From positions 2,976,001-3,040,000 of the forward strand of contig BSYQ01000003.1 of NCBI GenBank assembly GCA_030272585.1: a stretch of 64,000 bases of DNA. Direction: 5' to 3'. Shown here piece after piece: positions 11,916 to 22,773 of this stretch (its first letter is position 1; each line of letters starts with the position of its first letter). A program made the translations under genes and the position numbers. The DNA comes from Bryopsis sp. KO-2023. Taxonomy: Eukaryota; Chlorophyta; Ulvophyceae; Bryopsidales; Bryopsidaceae. The notes under the pieces were generated by a model. It did not search any database. It saw nothing but the letters and a program-made list of their open reading frames with translations, and was not told where the DNA came from.

Positions 11916-13022
11916 TCAGTGCTGCAACCACAATGTCTAAAAAACATTAAGTCACAAGTCATAAGTCATACCCCCCAAACATAAAAAGAAAAAAAAATCC
12001 AGAATTCGCAGAAGAAAAAAATTACCATCTCACCGATAAGTACTCTTCCGTTCGTAAACAGAGCATCCCTGTGCACGCCCCCTTGACAAGCAGACCAATG
12101 CCATGCAAAATCCAGCTCCACCGATACCAGTGCAGCATCATCCCAAGAGAGACTGTCAGCACCGAAAATAGGTTTCCTGGAATCACTCCGATCAACACCC
12201 CCCCCAAGAACTGTGGCGATGTTACACTTATTCGGGTGGATGCAATCCCTGCACGAGGTTCAACCATTCACCACTCAGCATCATCTCCATCGTCTTTTCA
12301 AGTGTTGTATCTGGGAAGGTGACTGCATGACATACTGAGCAGATGTGAATGTCCTTCCCAGGAAAACACATTTGTGGAAATTATGTTGGTTCAAAGTGCT
12401 TCATCCAGATTGCCATTTTGCATACACACACTCACAGAGAACAGTCACCCAGAAGGGCAGCAGCGAGCTGAATGCAAAGCTTATTCCTTTTTGGGCATCA
12501 TGCTCCAGACCTTTGCACAAAAGTCTTCCCTCTTTCACACAGGGGCTCCTGGATATCACCACCACGGCTCTGCAAAACGACAAATCCCAGCATGCATTTC
12601 AAACGGATCTTCAAAATTTGAGTGCCATCAAACCCAAATGATTCATTGACGTTCCCTCAGAGCCAACCGTTTTCGCATCACACGAATTCGGAATGTCGGT
12701 TTCTTCTTTTTATCGCCTACCTGAACACTGGCACTCCAACGTAAACGAGCGCGACGTTCGCCAGAAGACCCACAATCACCAATGACCAGCTTCTGTAGTT
12801 TTTCAGGAAAGTTTCGTACGCTGAAGACGCACCGAGGCCCGCACTCCACAGTTTGACTTCCAAGTATTGGACAGCGCTGGGCGCAACATATGCGCCAGGC
12901 CCCTCCAGGATCGCCGTCCCGAAGAGTCCAAACTGATCTTTGAATTTCCACGGAAACCATTGGAGCCAGGCGACGACACACCACATGCACGCGCCGAAAA
13001 CGTATCGTCGAATTTCCGTCAT
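11916..13022 (-). CDS. Polytopic membrane protein, family not recognised
   Basis: Four exons join in consistent phase: 13022-12721, 12569-12436, 12248-12034 and 11936-11916, for 223 residues. Donors are GTAGGC, GTGAGT and GTGAGA; acceptors end TTGCAG, GTGCAG and TTTTAG. About five hydrophobic helices are visible: YVFGACMWCVVAWLQW, SLVIVGLLANVALVYVGV, FAFSSLLPFWVTVLW, FLGGVLIGVIPGNLFSVLTV and WILHGIGLLVKGACTGML. There is no signal peptide beyond the first helix. The last exon is only seven codons, so its placement is the weakest part. No family signature is recognised, so no function is proposed; the membrane topology is what can be stated. Confidence 0.55.
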
Positions 13023-14594
13023 GTTCGCAGTCGTCAGGTAGACGTCGAGCAGATCTGGCCTATGCCAATGCCGAAAGCCAGTCAAAGAAAATCGAATTCG
13101 TGGGGATCGGCGTCGCTTGTTCGCGCGACCTTGGGCCGAGGTTTTATACCTCCACTGCCTTGATCGGTACCAATGCAAGTGCAAGTCTTTTTGATGTCAC
13201 TCTAAGGTATCTTGTCGATCACAGTGGGAGTTGGAGGGACGACAGTCGTATGGTTTGCCAGGGCTTGCAAAGTTTTGCAAGGCACAAATGTACTGCCCAC
13301 TGTCATCTTACTGCAATGCGCTTGCCCAAGGAAAGAGTCGCTCAGGTCGATAAGCCAAAACTTTTACAGACAAAACTCCAATCACCATGTCCAAGCGTAT
13401 AGTCAAAATGTAACGGCCACCATAACTCCTTCACTGACCGTTACTAACCAAAATTCCCAGTTTCAACAGTTGATACAACCACTTTCTCTAACCAACCCAA
13501 CACCACCAGATACTACAGGATGGACAAGACCTCATCCCCAAAAGAAAAACCAAGGAACTAGCGAAACACATCCTTTTTTTTTGTTCCTGTTCAATTGTGA
13601 ACAGGAACATCACTGACATATTCTAAGATATTTCGAATCAAACCAACCCTGGAAACCAGGAACTGTGAGATTTTGAGGGGCTGTCGCTCGACGAAACAAA
13701 GATCGAACCCTCAGAAGACCCGCACTCACACAACAAAAAGGCCTCTGATAATTTGATAATTTGTTAGCACAAAAATGAAATCCACTCCCAATTCGTCACA
13801 TTTTGTTGCGACTCCACCCTTGCCTACAGCACTTGTTGCCTGACATGGCGGCTGCCAGAAACGCAGCCAGAAAACTCCAGATGCAGTGTCCAATCATTTC
13901 TGAGGGGTTTCGGAGACAGGGAATTGAAAAAGAGGTTTCAGAACGACAAAGAAACAGAACCAACAGCAAGACAATGAGAGGGAAAAAACGCAACAAGGTG
14001 GGTGGGGGAACGAGCTTTGGGGCAGATTCCGCTGTGCACTCCGTGGCGATGTTTACAGAAAGGGCCATGGACGTGATAACGGAACGACTTTGGATCGCCA
14101 CAGAACACCAAAACTCAAAGCGCTCTTCAGAAGGCTCTTACATTGGAGCTCGACGACGTGAACAGGGGTCCGTCCACTTCGAAGCGCAAGCCAAACGAAG
14201 AAGACTCTGGTGGGCTTGGTATCAAAAAGCGAAAAACGGAGGAATAGCAGCGTTCTATTGTCACTGGCTCCCCACTACCCGATCGTTCAACACCCAAATG
14301 TCCCGTATCACTGCGGATCGCTCTGTATGCCCCAACGAAGGTGTTGCTCGTGTGCAGAGAGCGTTGAATCCGATCTGCATGCGTCTGGTGGAATTCAACA
14401 CGAACAGTTTGGCGGAGACGACCACAGGAAAAAGAGGGAGGGGGGACAGAAAGGAGAACGGGATGCCCTGATCGCGCTGGCGGACATAGGGCGACCCGAG
14501 GAGGAGGACGACGATGAAATGTGTGGAATCGAGCGTTTCAGCCGCCGATCATTTTGGCATTGGCTCGCAACAGGCTAGTTTTTGAAAAGTAGGA
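13023..14594. other. Upstream region with unresolved exons
   Basis: A perfect 11-bp hairpin lies at 13583-13608. From about 13975 onward the plus strand carries fragments that look coding but could not be joined: MRGKKRNK before a GTGGGT donor near 13999, and a frame around 14110-14243 reading SALQKALTLELDDVNRG followed by a basic KKRK stretch. They may be 5' exons of the coiled-coil gene at 14595. Confidence 0.35.
13583..13608. repeat. Perfect 11-bp inverted repeat, 4-base loop
   Basis: GTTCCTGTTCA and TGAACAGGAAC flank the loop ATTG. It follows a T run. It could form a hairpin in RNA or DNA; no function is inferred. Confidence 0.85.
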
Positions 14595-15370
14595 ATGGTT
14601 TATTTGCGGCATAGGGACGGGACAAACCTTGCCATGATTCAGAACGCAATGGCGAAATTGATTCAAACGAAGAAGGACACGGCAAAACAAAAGGAAAACG
14701 AACTGCTGCAGGTGAGCGCTATTTCCTTGGCTGTGGTGTTCGGTTTAGAGCCGCTTTCAATGCACAAGGCTGGAGGGGGTCAGGAGCTGTTATGTTGCGT
14801 TCTGTTTGCGAAGGAAATCGTTGATAAATTTCAAGATAACTGCAAAAAGCTGGATCAACACATGAAGCGTGAATGCATGGCTCTGGCAAAGACTTGGCGA
14901 CATGTGTCGGATTCTTTGAAAGAAAAGCTGGAGGAGACGGACAACCGGGCCGAGCATCTGAAAGCAAGGGCGGAGGCAGAAATCTCGCAAGTTTTGGAGG
15001 AATTGAACGAAGTTCAAAATCAGGCCGTGGAATTGAATGAGGTGCTGGGGTGACCTAACCCAACATTTATTGATTTCCAGCATTTCCTCCCATCACCATT
15101 CTCTATAAAAAAGAATTAATTATGAGTGCGTTTCAGAGTGCTTTTTGTTTTGGTTTCTGAACCAAAATGATTTTTGGTTTGGTTTGGTTTCTGAACCAGA
15201 GTCTGCAAGTGGCCATTCAAGACAAGTGTCGTAATTTGAAGCGGAAGATAGGCCAGGCTCGAGAAGAAGCCTTCGCGACAATCGCCGAGGCTGAATCAAA
15301 ACTCAAAAAGTCAAAACTCCAAGCGAATAAGCTCCCTGGTCTGAAACGAGTGCTTCAAGATCTTTGCTGA
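14595..15370 (+). CDS. Coiled-coil protein, possibly meiotic-axis-like
   Basis: Three exons: 14595-14711, 14814-15041 and 15200-15370, all phase 0 (donors CAG/GTGAGC and GAG/GTGCTG; acceptors GCGAAG and AACCAG). The product, about 172 residues from this ATG, is almost wholly helical and charged: NAMAKLIQTKKDTAKQKENE, KFQDNCKKLDQHMKRECMAL, LEETDNRAEHLKARAEAE, then a basic C-terminus. Heptad-like spacing indicates a coiled coil. The general build (short basic tail, single long helix, upstream basic nuclear-type segment) resembles SYCP3/Cor1 proteins, but this is only an impression and no diagnostic motif was seen. The true 5' end may lie further upstream. Confidence 0.5.
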
Positions 15371-16469
15371 TCAGTGGAAGGTGTATAATGCACATGCCAA
15401 TATTTTGAGAACATAGGAAAAAATACCAAACAATGCAAACAGGAGAAAGAAAGCGTGCCAATGATTTCGGTTTCCTGGGAGGCCATTTTATCCACAAAAG
15501 TGCCAAAAAATGCTTTGCTCCCTCCGTCCCCGTGATCTGTGTGCCAATCTAATCAAACGACCTGTGCACGACAACGAGGTGTCGAATTCATATTTCTACA
15601 ATGCAAAAAGTAGGACCCCTTTTCCAACCAAGGTCCCTTCAAATACCACAACCAAAAGTCGCTGGTAAACAAACTGTCAGCAACTACCCAACTCAATTAC
15701 TCCTTTCCACACAGGCATATTTTTCCTGTGCACAACATGGTGGTGTCAGAAGAACTACCAAATGAAGTGTCCCTCGACCTGAAGCAAAATCCTGGTCGAC
15801 AATCATTCACAATCAGGAAAGATTGAGCAAATAGAAAAGAAATTATAATTTTGCCCTGCTCCCCTGCAAATTGTTCAGTCAAACGGGCCCAACTTTTCTG
15901 TTTGCAGCAGAACACATCGAAATTTCCAACAGTCGACCTCAAAACTGTCTTGCGTCTCTTCTTCTCTGAAGTGTTCCCTTAAGAAAGGGTTGGATCTATT
16001 TTTAGGACGATACGATAATTACATCTCATCCAAACAAGTTGAATTCATGATTGAGATGGAGTTTGTAATGGAATTAACAATAGCACAATACATTTTTCTG
16101 AGAGCCACTGAACCCTGAATATTCTTGTGATATTCTCATGGGGAGGGGGGACCAACACTGGCACGGCTGCTTGGTTCATTTTTTGTTTGCAGTCGCGGAG
16201 GCAGTCGCGCAGGCGGCAAAAGGTCAATGGTCTTTGATTGGTTAATGAGAATATTGACTTTTTCGAAGACATCACGTCCAATTATTCGCATGTTATATAA
16301 AGGGGAAGGTATCGTTCCACAAAAAAGTTTTGTTGCGCACGTGTGGCTCGCGCAAAAAAAGAAGAAAAAAAAAGGAAACAAGGAAAAGGATTCGTCGGGG
16401 TTGCGCATTTTTGTATGAACGTATGCGCGCCAGCCGACCAGGTTACTCTGTTTTTTTGGAGAATATATA
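15371..16469. other. Promoter region of the nucleotidyltransferase gene
   Basis: No gene is seen. A TATA-like element lies at 16294-16301, and the last 100 bases before the ATG at 16470 contain A-rich sequence. The section 15400-16100 holds only short open frames without support. Confidence 0.45.
16294..16301 (+). promoter_or_regulatory. TATA-like element
   Basis: TATATAAA followed by GGGG lies 176 bases before the start codon of the transferase gene. It is a plausible core promoter element, since no competing gene lies between. Confidence 0.4.
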
Positions 16470-19400
16470 ATGCCGAGGGATGAGACGCTCGAGCGCTTGC
16501 TGGACAGCGCCAGGGTGACGCTCGGCGAGTCGCTGCGGAAAGTCGACCGACTGCAGGAGTTTTCGGACAGCCTGCGCGAGCTTTTGAGAGATTTGGCAGG
16601 CAAGCCGCAGTTGCGCGAGCGTGACCAGCTCCTGGAGAAACTGCAGAACTGGATTGTGGATGCGCGCAAGATTGGCGAAGGGCAGCCACGGCCGTCTCCA
16701 TTGCAACTCGTGCGGAACGTCACGCTTCAAGCGTTCGGTTCGTCGGTGATGGGAATAAGCGGACGCGGGGGGGATTTAGACATTTCCTTGGAAGGCGAAG
16801 TCCTCGACGAAGCTCTGAGTCCTTCCAGTCACCTCGCTGATGCGAGTCGATTATTCAAGGGGGACCTCTTGGGGGAAGTGCATGCCTGCTTGCGCCACGG
16901 GAATCACTTTCGGAGCAGCAAGCACACACACTTGATAAGACAGGCCAAAGTCCCCGTCAGCAAGTTCGTGGAAATGAGCACGGGGATCCATTGCGATCTG
17001 TCCATAGGGAATTCCTCGGGAGTGTTTAAAAGCCAGCTTCTGGCTGAAGTGTTGAAAATGGACTCCAGAGTGCGGGAGCTGGTGGTGATTGTGAAAAAGT
17101 GGGCCAGGGCCAACAACATGAACGACCCGACTTGTGGTTCGTTCAACTCCTACTGCTTGACCTTGCTTGTGATTTCCTTTTCCCAAACCCGGCAGCCCCC
17201 CCTGCTGCCCCCCTTCAAGGATTTGTTCCCTGGGCTGAGGGGCATTTTGATCGATAACGGGAAGCCGGGCAGTCCCTCTTTATGTACATTGATCGAAAAA
17301 TATCAAAAGACCGTGAGGGAGTGGGTGGAAGACCACAAAAACGACGAAAAGAACAAGGAGACGCTCTGCGAGTTGCTGATGGGGTTCCTGGTGTCGCTGT
17401 CCTTGTATGCAACCCATTCGCAATTAATGCATTACACTGCGGAGGGTATCAGCAAAAGCACCATTCGACCGACTGCTAGCCCTTGGGAGGGGGGGTTTAT
17501 ATCCACAGGGTGGGAAGCCAAAGCCTTGAAAAAATATCAGCTGTTCGTGGAGGACCCCTTCGAGGCGAAGGACAACTGCGCTCGAACGCTGGCCACGCAA
17601 GATTGGTGGAGGATTTGCAAAACCCTGCAAGAAACTGTGGTGGCCATGGAAGACTTCATACACGCCAGGAGCAACCTGGCTTTGTACAAATGGCAAGATT
17701 TGTGGATGGTGTTGTTTCAGCGGCCGAGCCCTGGGCCGTTTCAGATGATAAATTCGGGGGGTTGGAGGGAAGGGAGTCCGGAGGCTGAATCCAGCTCCGA
17801 AGAGCGAACTGCAATGATCAAGTTGCACAGGGATGCGCTGATCGAACATCTTAGGCGATTCAAGCTGTCGGACAAGCGATTCATCGCGGTGAGCGACAGC
17901 TGGTGGTCGAGGGAGTTCAAAGTGTATGTAATGTCTGCAGTGGATGAAATGGGGTTGTTCAGAGGGGATGGACCCAAAAAGAAATTGCTCATCAGCAAAG
18001 ACAGCGATATCAAGGAGGCGCTGGTGGAGCATGCGGTGAACAGCACCCTGCGAGCCAGGAAGAATCAAAGCACGATAATCGACCCGTACGATTGTGTCGT
18101 GAAGCAGAGGTTGAGGGAGTTCTTGAAATGTAGTCTGAGATATCATGTTTTCCACGCGGCTGCCTTCCGCAAAGAAATAAAGGACTGGGTGTTCAAGTGC
18201 GTGGAGGAGGTGGGGCTTGGAGGAGAATTCATGGACTCGGGGGACCTCAGGGTTGAAAGATCGGCAGATTTCCGGCCACCCCCATCCATGACGATAAATG
18301 GTTGCCACCGGATTCCCTACAGCGCATTCGTTTGCTCGCAAGACGTTTTCAAAGTGGTGGAGGCGCCAGAGATAGTGTGCCAGAATGGGGTAGTGGGGGA
18401 GGCCGAAAAGCTGGTCCTGGTTGAACAGGAAGAAGATGACCAAGGTACAGGCAATGGTGACAGCCAGCAGGAGGATGCCCCTGTGACTGACCCTGAGGAG
18501 CTCTTGTCGTCGGATGAGCTCGAAGAGGTGGTCAGAACAGAAGGGGGATCTTCGGATGTCGATGAGAAAAGCCCCTCCGTGAATGAGGCGTCCTCCTCCA
18601 GTGAAGTCACCACGATTCCCAGCAGCTCGTTGGATGTAATTGGCGCTTCCATGGATTCTGATTTGCCGTTGCGTGGGGTTGAGTTTCTGGAGAACGGGGT
18701 GGAGGATGTTGAGACGTGTGGAGGCTCGTCGGAATCGCCGAGGCTGCCTTTGGACGCTCCAGTTGTAGATAGCACCGAATTGGGGACCTCCACGTCGAAT
18801 GGGGTCGGTGGGGAAGATGCCTCGAATTGGGAGGGGGTGCGTGTGGTGATCCAGTGTGAGGGGAATCGTGTGGCTATGTCCCTGACGTACAGTAATGGAC
18901 AAAGAAGTGAGAAAACGCAGATTCGACGGCCAGACATACTCGGGGCGGATTACACAAACAGAGTGTTTCAGGATGTGGGGCTTTTCCCAACGGCCAGTGG
19001 CCAGCCTGAGGAATTGCTTACCCCAACAATAAGAAAACCTCCACAGGAAATCACGATTCCGGCTGCGGGGTCACCGTCCAAAATGAACCCGGAGCAGCAT
19101 CAACGGAACGCGGAGATTCTGCGCCACGTGTTTTTTGACCTTTTCCGGCGGTTGGAGGAGTTGAAAGAGTCCGAATGCATCATGGGGGAGGTTCAAATCG
19201 ACCCGACGGAGTTCGTTGTCCCAGTGGCTTGGGTACGCCAGCAAGTGAGGGATATCGCCAGAAACCTATTTTTGGAGGTGGTGCCTATGAACGGAAAGAA
19301 ACGCAGAGCGATGAAAATCCGGGTCAGAAAACGTAGGTTTGACGATTCCGAAACAGACAGCGAGGATTTCAACCGCCACATGTACAGAATGTCCCCTCAA

Positions 19401-20651
19401 AAACGACAAGCCAGAGGCATGGAGAGAGTAAACCTGATTCGAAGGGGCCCGGATCGTCTAATGGGGGCGTTTCCCCTCGCCCCTTGGCCAGTTCCGGACG
19501 ACGACCAGAAAGACCATGTCACTCATTGCTTGCAATGGGTGAAGAAGCAGAAACGACCTTTCGAGTTTTGGACGGAGATCTACCCTGGTGATGTGCAGCA
19601 AGGGTTGAGGGAACGGGCCGAGGAGCTGGGGTTGACTGTGGATATCAACATGGACAAGATGTACCTGGGGGTGGACCACAATCCCAGGCGGCAAAATGCT
19701 CCGAGATTTCAGACGGTTTGCAGCCACGTTTTGAACGATGAAGTGCAATTGGCGATTCGGAGGTACTTGCAACAGAGGATGAACCAGATGTTGGTAGAGG
19801 GCAAGGACAGCATACAGTTGCCTTGCAAGGGATTTTTCATGAGGCCGAGATGGGTTACAGAGGAAGCAATGAGAATCGGTGGGGCTCTGGGGTTGGAAAT
19901 TGTGGACATGAAGGACAAGGTCGAAGTGATCAACAGCAATAAATTGGCAGAACGGCAAAGACTCTTGCATCTGTTACAACAGCAACAGTCCAACTTTGTC
20001 CAGAAACATCAGTTCTCGCCCCCACCCATGATGCCCGAGGGGAGCGGGGGTTCCTTTGGGCAGCACATGGGCCGCCAAATTAGACAGCCGATGCTGCAAA
20101 GGACCCTGTCTGGGGGACATCGCTACCCCAACATGGAATCTCAGAACGGGCATTCGTCGATGCTGAGTGCCGCTCAGAACATCCTCCAGATGTCCCAATC
20201 GTCGTCGTTCAATTCTCAGCCGTCGCCGATGATTTCCAGCAACACCCCTCCTCCTCCTTCGAACGGCACGATTTTAGGTTCGACCGACGGGAAGGGCGAA
20301 GTGGTGGTGACCCACCATTCCGATCGTCCCCATTCGAACGGGATGAGGGGTTCACCCGCTCCGGAGAGCTTCATGAGGCAGTTGCGAGGTGAGGGGGCGG
20401 CGAATTCTCGGAACGGGAATGAGTGCAATGCTCGGCATGAGGGTCCAGGGTCGGGGGGAGGGGGAAACAACGGGAATGGAGCGGGACCTTGGCCTCAACC
20501 GCGAAAGGGGGGTCGAGGGCATGGCCGTGGGAATAGGCGATTCGACAGTAAGAGGGAGGGATTGCCCCCAAGAGGAGGTAACGAAACTGAGAGTCAACCT
20601 CCGTCGCGAGGCCGCAGGGGAAGGGGTGCAAGGCGGAACAGAAATGGATAA
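16470..20651 (+). CDS. Non-canonical poly(A)/poly(U) polymerase, TUTase-like
   Basis: A 1393-residue protein encoded without introns. The N-terminal catalytic part (about 80-375) has the nucleotidyltransferase signature AFGSSVMG (88-95), the metal pair DLD (102-104) and the third aspartate in HCDLS (Asp176). A central domain (VVIVKKWARANN) and a PAP-associated block VEDPFEAKDNCAR (360-372) follow. This is the architecture of GLD-2/Cid1/TUT enzymes that add A or U to RNA 3' ends. The histidine that favours UTP in Cid1-type enzymes cannot be judged here. Residues 450-1160 hold about five degenerate repeats that resemble R3H domains, separated by a Ser/Glu-rich acidic stretch (680-830). The C-terminus (1300-1393) is Gly/Arg-rich (KGGRGHGRGNRRF, SRGRRGRGARRNRNG), typical of RNA binding. 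The length is well above the usual family size. It probably acts on mRNA or small RNA in the cytoplasm; the substrate is unknown. Absence of introns contrasts with its neighbours. Confidence 0.88.
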   Translation: MPRDETLERLLDSARVTLGESLRKVDRLQEFSDSLRELLRDLAGKPQLRERDQLLEKLQNWIVDARKIGEGQPRPSPLQLVRNVTLQAFGSSVMGISGRGGDLDISLEGEVLDEALSPSSHLADASRLFKGDLLGEVHACLRHGNHFRSSKHTHLIRQAKVPVSKFVEMSTGIHCDLSIGNSSGVFKSQLLAEVLKMDSRVRELVVIVKKWARANNMNDPTCGSFNSYCLTLLVISFSQTRQPPLLPPFKDLFPGLRGILIDNGKPGSPSLCTLIEKYQKTVREWVEDHKNDEKNKETLCELLMGFLVSLSLYATHSQLMHYTAEGISKSTIRPTASPWEGGFISTGWEAKALKKYQLFVEDPFEAKDNCARTLATQDWWRICKTLQETVVAMEDFIHARSNLALYKWQDLWMVLFQRPSPGPFQMINSGGWREGSPEAESSSEERTAMIKLHRDALIEHLRRFKLSDKRFIAVSDSWWSREFKVYVMSAVDEMGLFRGDGPKKKLLISKDSDIKEALVEHAVNSTLRARKNQSTIIDPYDCVVKQRLREFLKCSLRYHVFHAAAFRKEIKDWVFKCVEEVGLGGEFMDSGDLRVERSADFRPPPSMTINGCHRIPYSAFVCSQDVFKVVEAPEIVCQNGVVGEAEKLVLVEQEEDDQGTGNGDSQQEDAPVTDPEELLSSDELEEVVRTEGGSSDVDEKSPSVNEASSSSEVTTIPSSSLDVIGASMDSDLPLRGVEFLENGVEDVETCGGSSESPRLPLDAPVVDSTELGTSTSNGVGGEDASNWEGVRVVIQCEGNRVAMSLTYSNGQRSEKTQIRRPDILGADYTNRVFQDVGLFPTASGQPEELLTPTIRKPPQEITIPAAGSPSKMNPEQHQRNAEILRHVFFDLFRRLEELKESECIMGEVQIDPTEFVVPVAWVRQQVRDIARNLFLEVVPMNGKKRRAMKIRVRKRRFDDSETDSEDFNRHMYRMSPQKRQARGMERVNLIRRGPDRLMGAFPLAPWPVPDDDQKDHVTHCLQWVKKQKRPFEFWTEIYPGDVQQGLRERAEELGLTVDINMDKMYLGVDHNPRRQNAPRFQTVCSHVLNDEVQLAIRRYLQQRMNQMLVEGKDSIQLPCKGFFMRPRWVTEEAMRIGGALGLEIVDMKDKVEVINSNKLAERQRLLHLLQQQQSNFVQKHQFSPPPMMPEGSGGSFGQHMGRQIRQPMLQRTLSGGHRYPNMESQNGHSSMLSAAQNILQMSQSSSFNSQPSPMISSNTPPPPSNGTILGSTDGKGEVVVTHHSDRPHSNGMRGSPAPESFMRQLRGEGAANSRNGNECNARHEGPGSGGGGNNGNGAGPWPQPRKGGRGHGRGNRRFDSKREGLPPRGGNETESQPPSRGRRGRGARRNRNG
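17832..19936 (+). other. Array of degenerate R3H-like modules in the transferase
   Basis: Five segments share one layout: a helix, an F/P-rich turn, then a helix ending A-x-E-x-G-L and a short beta-like stretch. They encode residues about 455-510, 541-600, 876-956, 1011-1072 and 1086-1156 (nucleotides 17832-17999, 18090-18269, 19096-19336, 19501-19686 and 19725-19936). The first, with FKVYVMSAVDEMGL then GDGPKKKLLI, is closest to a canonical R3H single-strand nucleic-acid-binding fold. The assignment is by pattern only. Confidence 0.4.
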
Positions 20652-21430
20652 ATTATATGGACCCAAAATTCTTACACACGTGTACATAGGTTTTGGGGTG
20701 GGGTGGGGGGTTGTCTTTGTGGTGTTGGTTTTTTTTTGTTATTTTCTTTTTTTTTTGTCGGTTTGTTTGTCCTTCCGATTGTATCGCCAATGGCTAGAGC
20801 AACATTTCTTATTTTTAAGTACAGAAAACAGAGAAAAAAAAAATTATAGAGTTGTCGTTGAAGACAATAAAAAGAAAAGAAAAAACACAGCAGAAAGGAA
20901 AAAGAAGAAAGGAAAAAAAAGGAAAAGAAAAGAAAAAAGAGAATGAAGTGCGTTGGGTGGGGGCCGATGCACCGAGGGGGATATACGTGCATACATACGT
21001 ATATGTTTATAGAGTTTTGTTTTTGAGGGAGAAAAAAAAAATACTTTTCAGGGGGTGAGGGTGGCTGAGATATTCGGTTCTCTTACTGAGGGCGTGGAAC
21101 GATTTCTGTTCTTTTTAAAGAAAAAAATAATACGTGAAACAAGTTCCAAGAGCTTGCATATGGATTTGTTCTAGTAGCGTCAGTGTTTTTCTTTTTTTTT
21201 TTTTGATGGTGGTGGTGGTTGTGGTTCTCCTATTGAATTCTAAGAGAGAGAGAGAAAAAAAAAAATACAATTATGTCGAAAAACGTAAGGGGAAAAAGAA
21301 AACAGGAAGTTTTTCCTTTTTGGGCACGTCATTTTCATATTTTGGGGGGAACTGGGAGTGATATCCACGTGAAAACAAGACAATGCTTTTCAAAAAAACA
21401 AGAGCTTCCCTCCCTTAGGAAAAAAAAGAT

Positions 21431-21452
21431 TATATATATATATATATATATA
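21431..21452. repeat. AT dinucleotide microsatellite
   Basis: Eleven uninterrupted TA units. Confidence 0.9.
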
Positions 21453-22129
21453 CAATACGCCTCCCAGACACAAAAAAATGGGAATGGCCATGTACAAAAG
21501 TTGATAAACAAAAATCATAGGTGCTGGGGGCACTCGACTGAGATGTTGTGTTGAAATTATGTTGTTTTTTTTCTTTCGTTTTTTTTCTTTTTTTTTCTTG
21601 GAAGTGAGCTGAGGAAAGGGTGTATTTAGAGTCGGTGGATCTGGTCGGGGGAAAGAAAAAAAAACAGAGTGTTGAGAAAAAGTGAGGGAGGGTGTCTGGA
21701 ATCTTTCAAAAGAATCGGTGGTGGATGGGCTGGGCTGGATAATGTGTAAAAACGGGGAATCCAATGGTGGGGGTTTTGTTGGGGGAAAAAAAACCCAAAA
21801 CAAAAGGAAAAGAAACAAGGGGGGTCGGATTTTACCCAACTGAAAAAATTGGGTGACACACCTTTTCTTTTCTTTTTTTTTTGGTTATTTTTTTTTTCTC
21901 TCCTCTGGGAGGTCGTGTATTTTTGGGGGTGGTTGAAGCGCGCTGGGAATTTTACACATGTGCATATATGGAAAAAAAATGTAACAACATTCAGTTGGAC
22001 AGGTTTGTTTTCGTCATTGTCGATTTTTTGCCCCTGAGATAAATTTTCGAAAATCAAAAAGACAAAAAAAAAGCGGGGAGGGAAGGGTAGAAAAAAAAAG
22101 TGAGAAAAAACAGGGGACGATGGGGATTC

Positions 22130-22146
22130 GGGGGGGGGGGGGGGGG
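22130..22146. repeat. G homopolymer of about 17 bases
   Basis: Uninterrupted G run; G-quadruplex or assembly-length error are both possible. A similar run lies at 61458-61474. Confidence 0.8.
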
Positions 22147-22773
22147 ACAAAAGGGACAGGGGACACACATCTGGATGTGGGAATTTGTAACATCATATGA
22201 GGTGGCACAATTGAAAGGAAAAACAAAAACAGCTGTGGTTTTGCGGTGGTGGTTTCCTTGTTCGTCTCATTGATTGTTTTTTCGGCATCAAATCCATCTC
22301 GGTTCATTACTCAAGGCTCTACGGCTTTCGGTTGGAAGCAAAACAACTGGAGATAACCACAGAACTGGCTGAGCCAACATACCAATTGGTTTTTTGTTTT
22401 TTTGGAACTTCTGCTGGACCCTGGCTCAGGCCGATGCTCCTTCCAATCTGGACATCAGCCTCAATTGCACAGGCCGATCCGAACAGTGAGAAAATCATAA
22501 TTGCATCATATGGCCCAAAATCGGCAGGGTTGAAAAAAAAAAGAAAAAAATCGAAGGTGCGAACGTCACACAATTACGAGAAAAGAGTGAGGTTTTTGGC
22601 ACTGCACCCGCGCGCAAACGCTGGCCAATCTTTTCCAGACCTGTTCTTCTCGAAAAAGTAATCGAACTGGACGTGGGACGTCAACTTGACCTCCGCTTTG
22701 CCCTTCTGATCTAAAAAACAACTCGGAAAAAGAGACGCTCGAGGAAGGGGGGGGTAAAGGGAACATTTAGAAC

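Larger units (their letters stand above)
20652..22773. other. Purine-rich 3' flank of the transferase gene
   Basis: Low-complexity sequence after the stop: A/G-rich on the plus strand with some T-rich patches, an AT repeat at 21431-21452 and a run of about 17 G at 22130-22146. No gene is supported. The last 200 bases are the upstream region of the WDR20 gene. Confidence 0.55.

Noticed and set aside
17424-18902. 492-codon open frame on the minus strand
   Set aside because: It is the complement of the transferase gene, has the His/Arg-rich composition of an antisense shadow and no domain.
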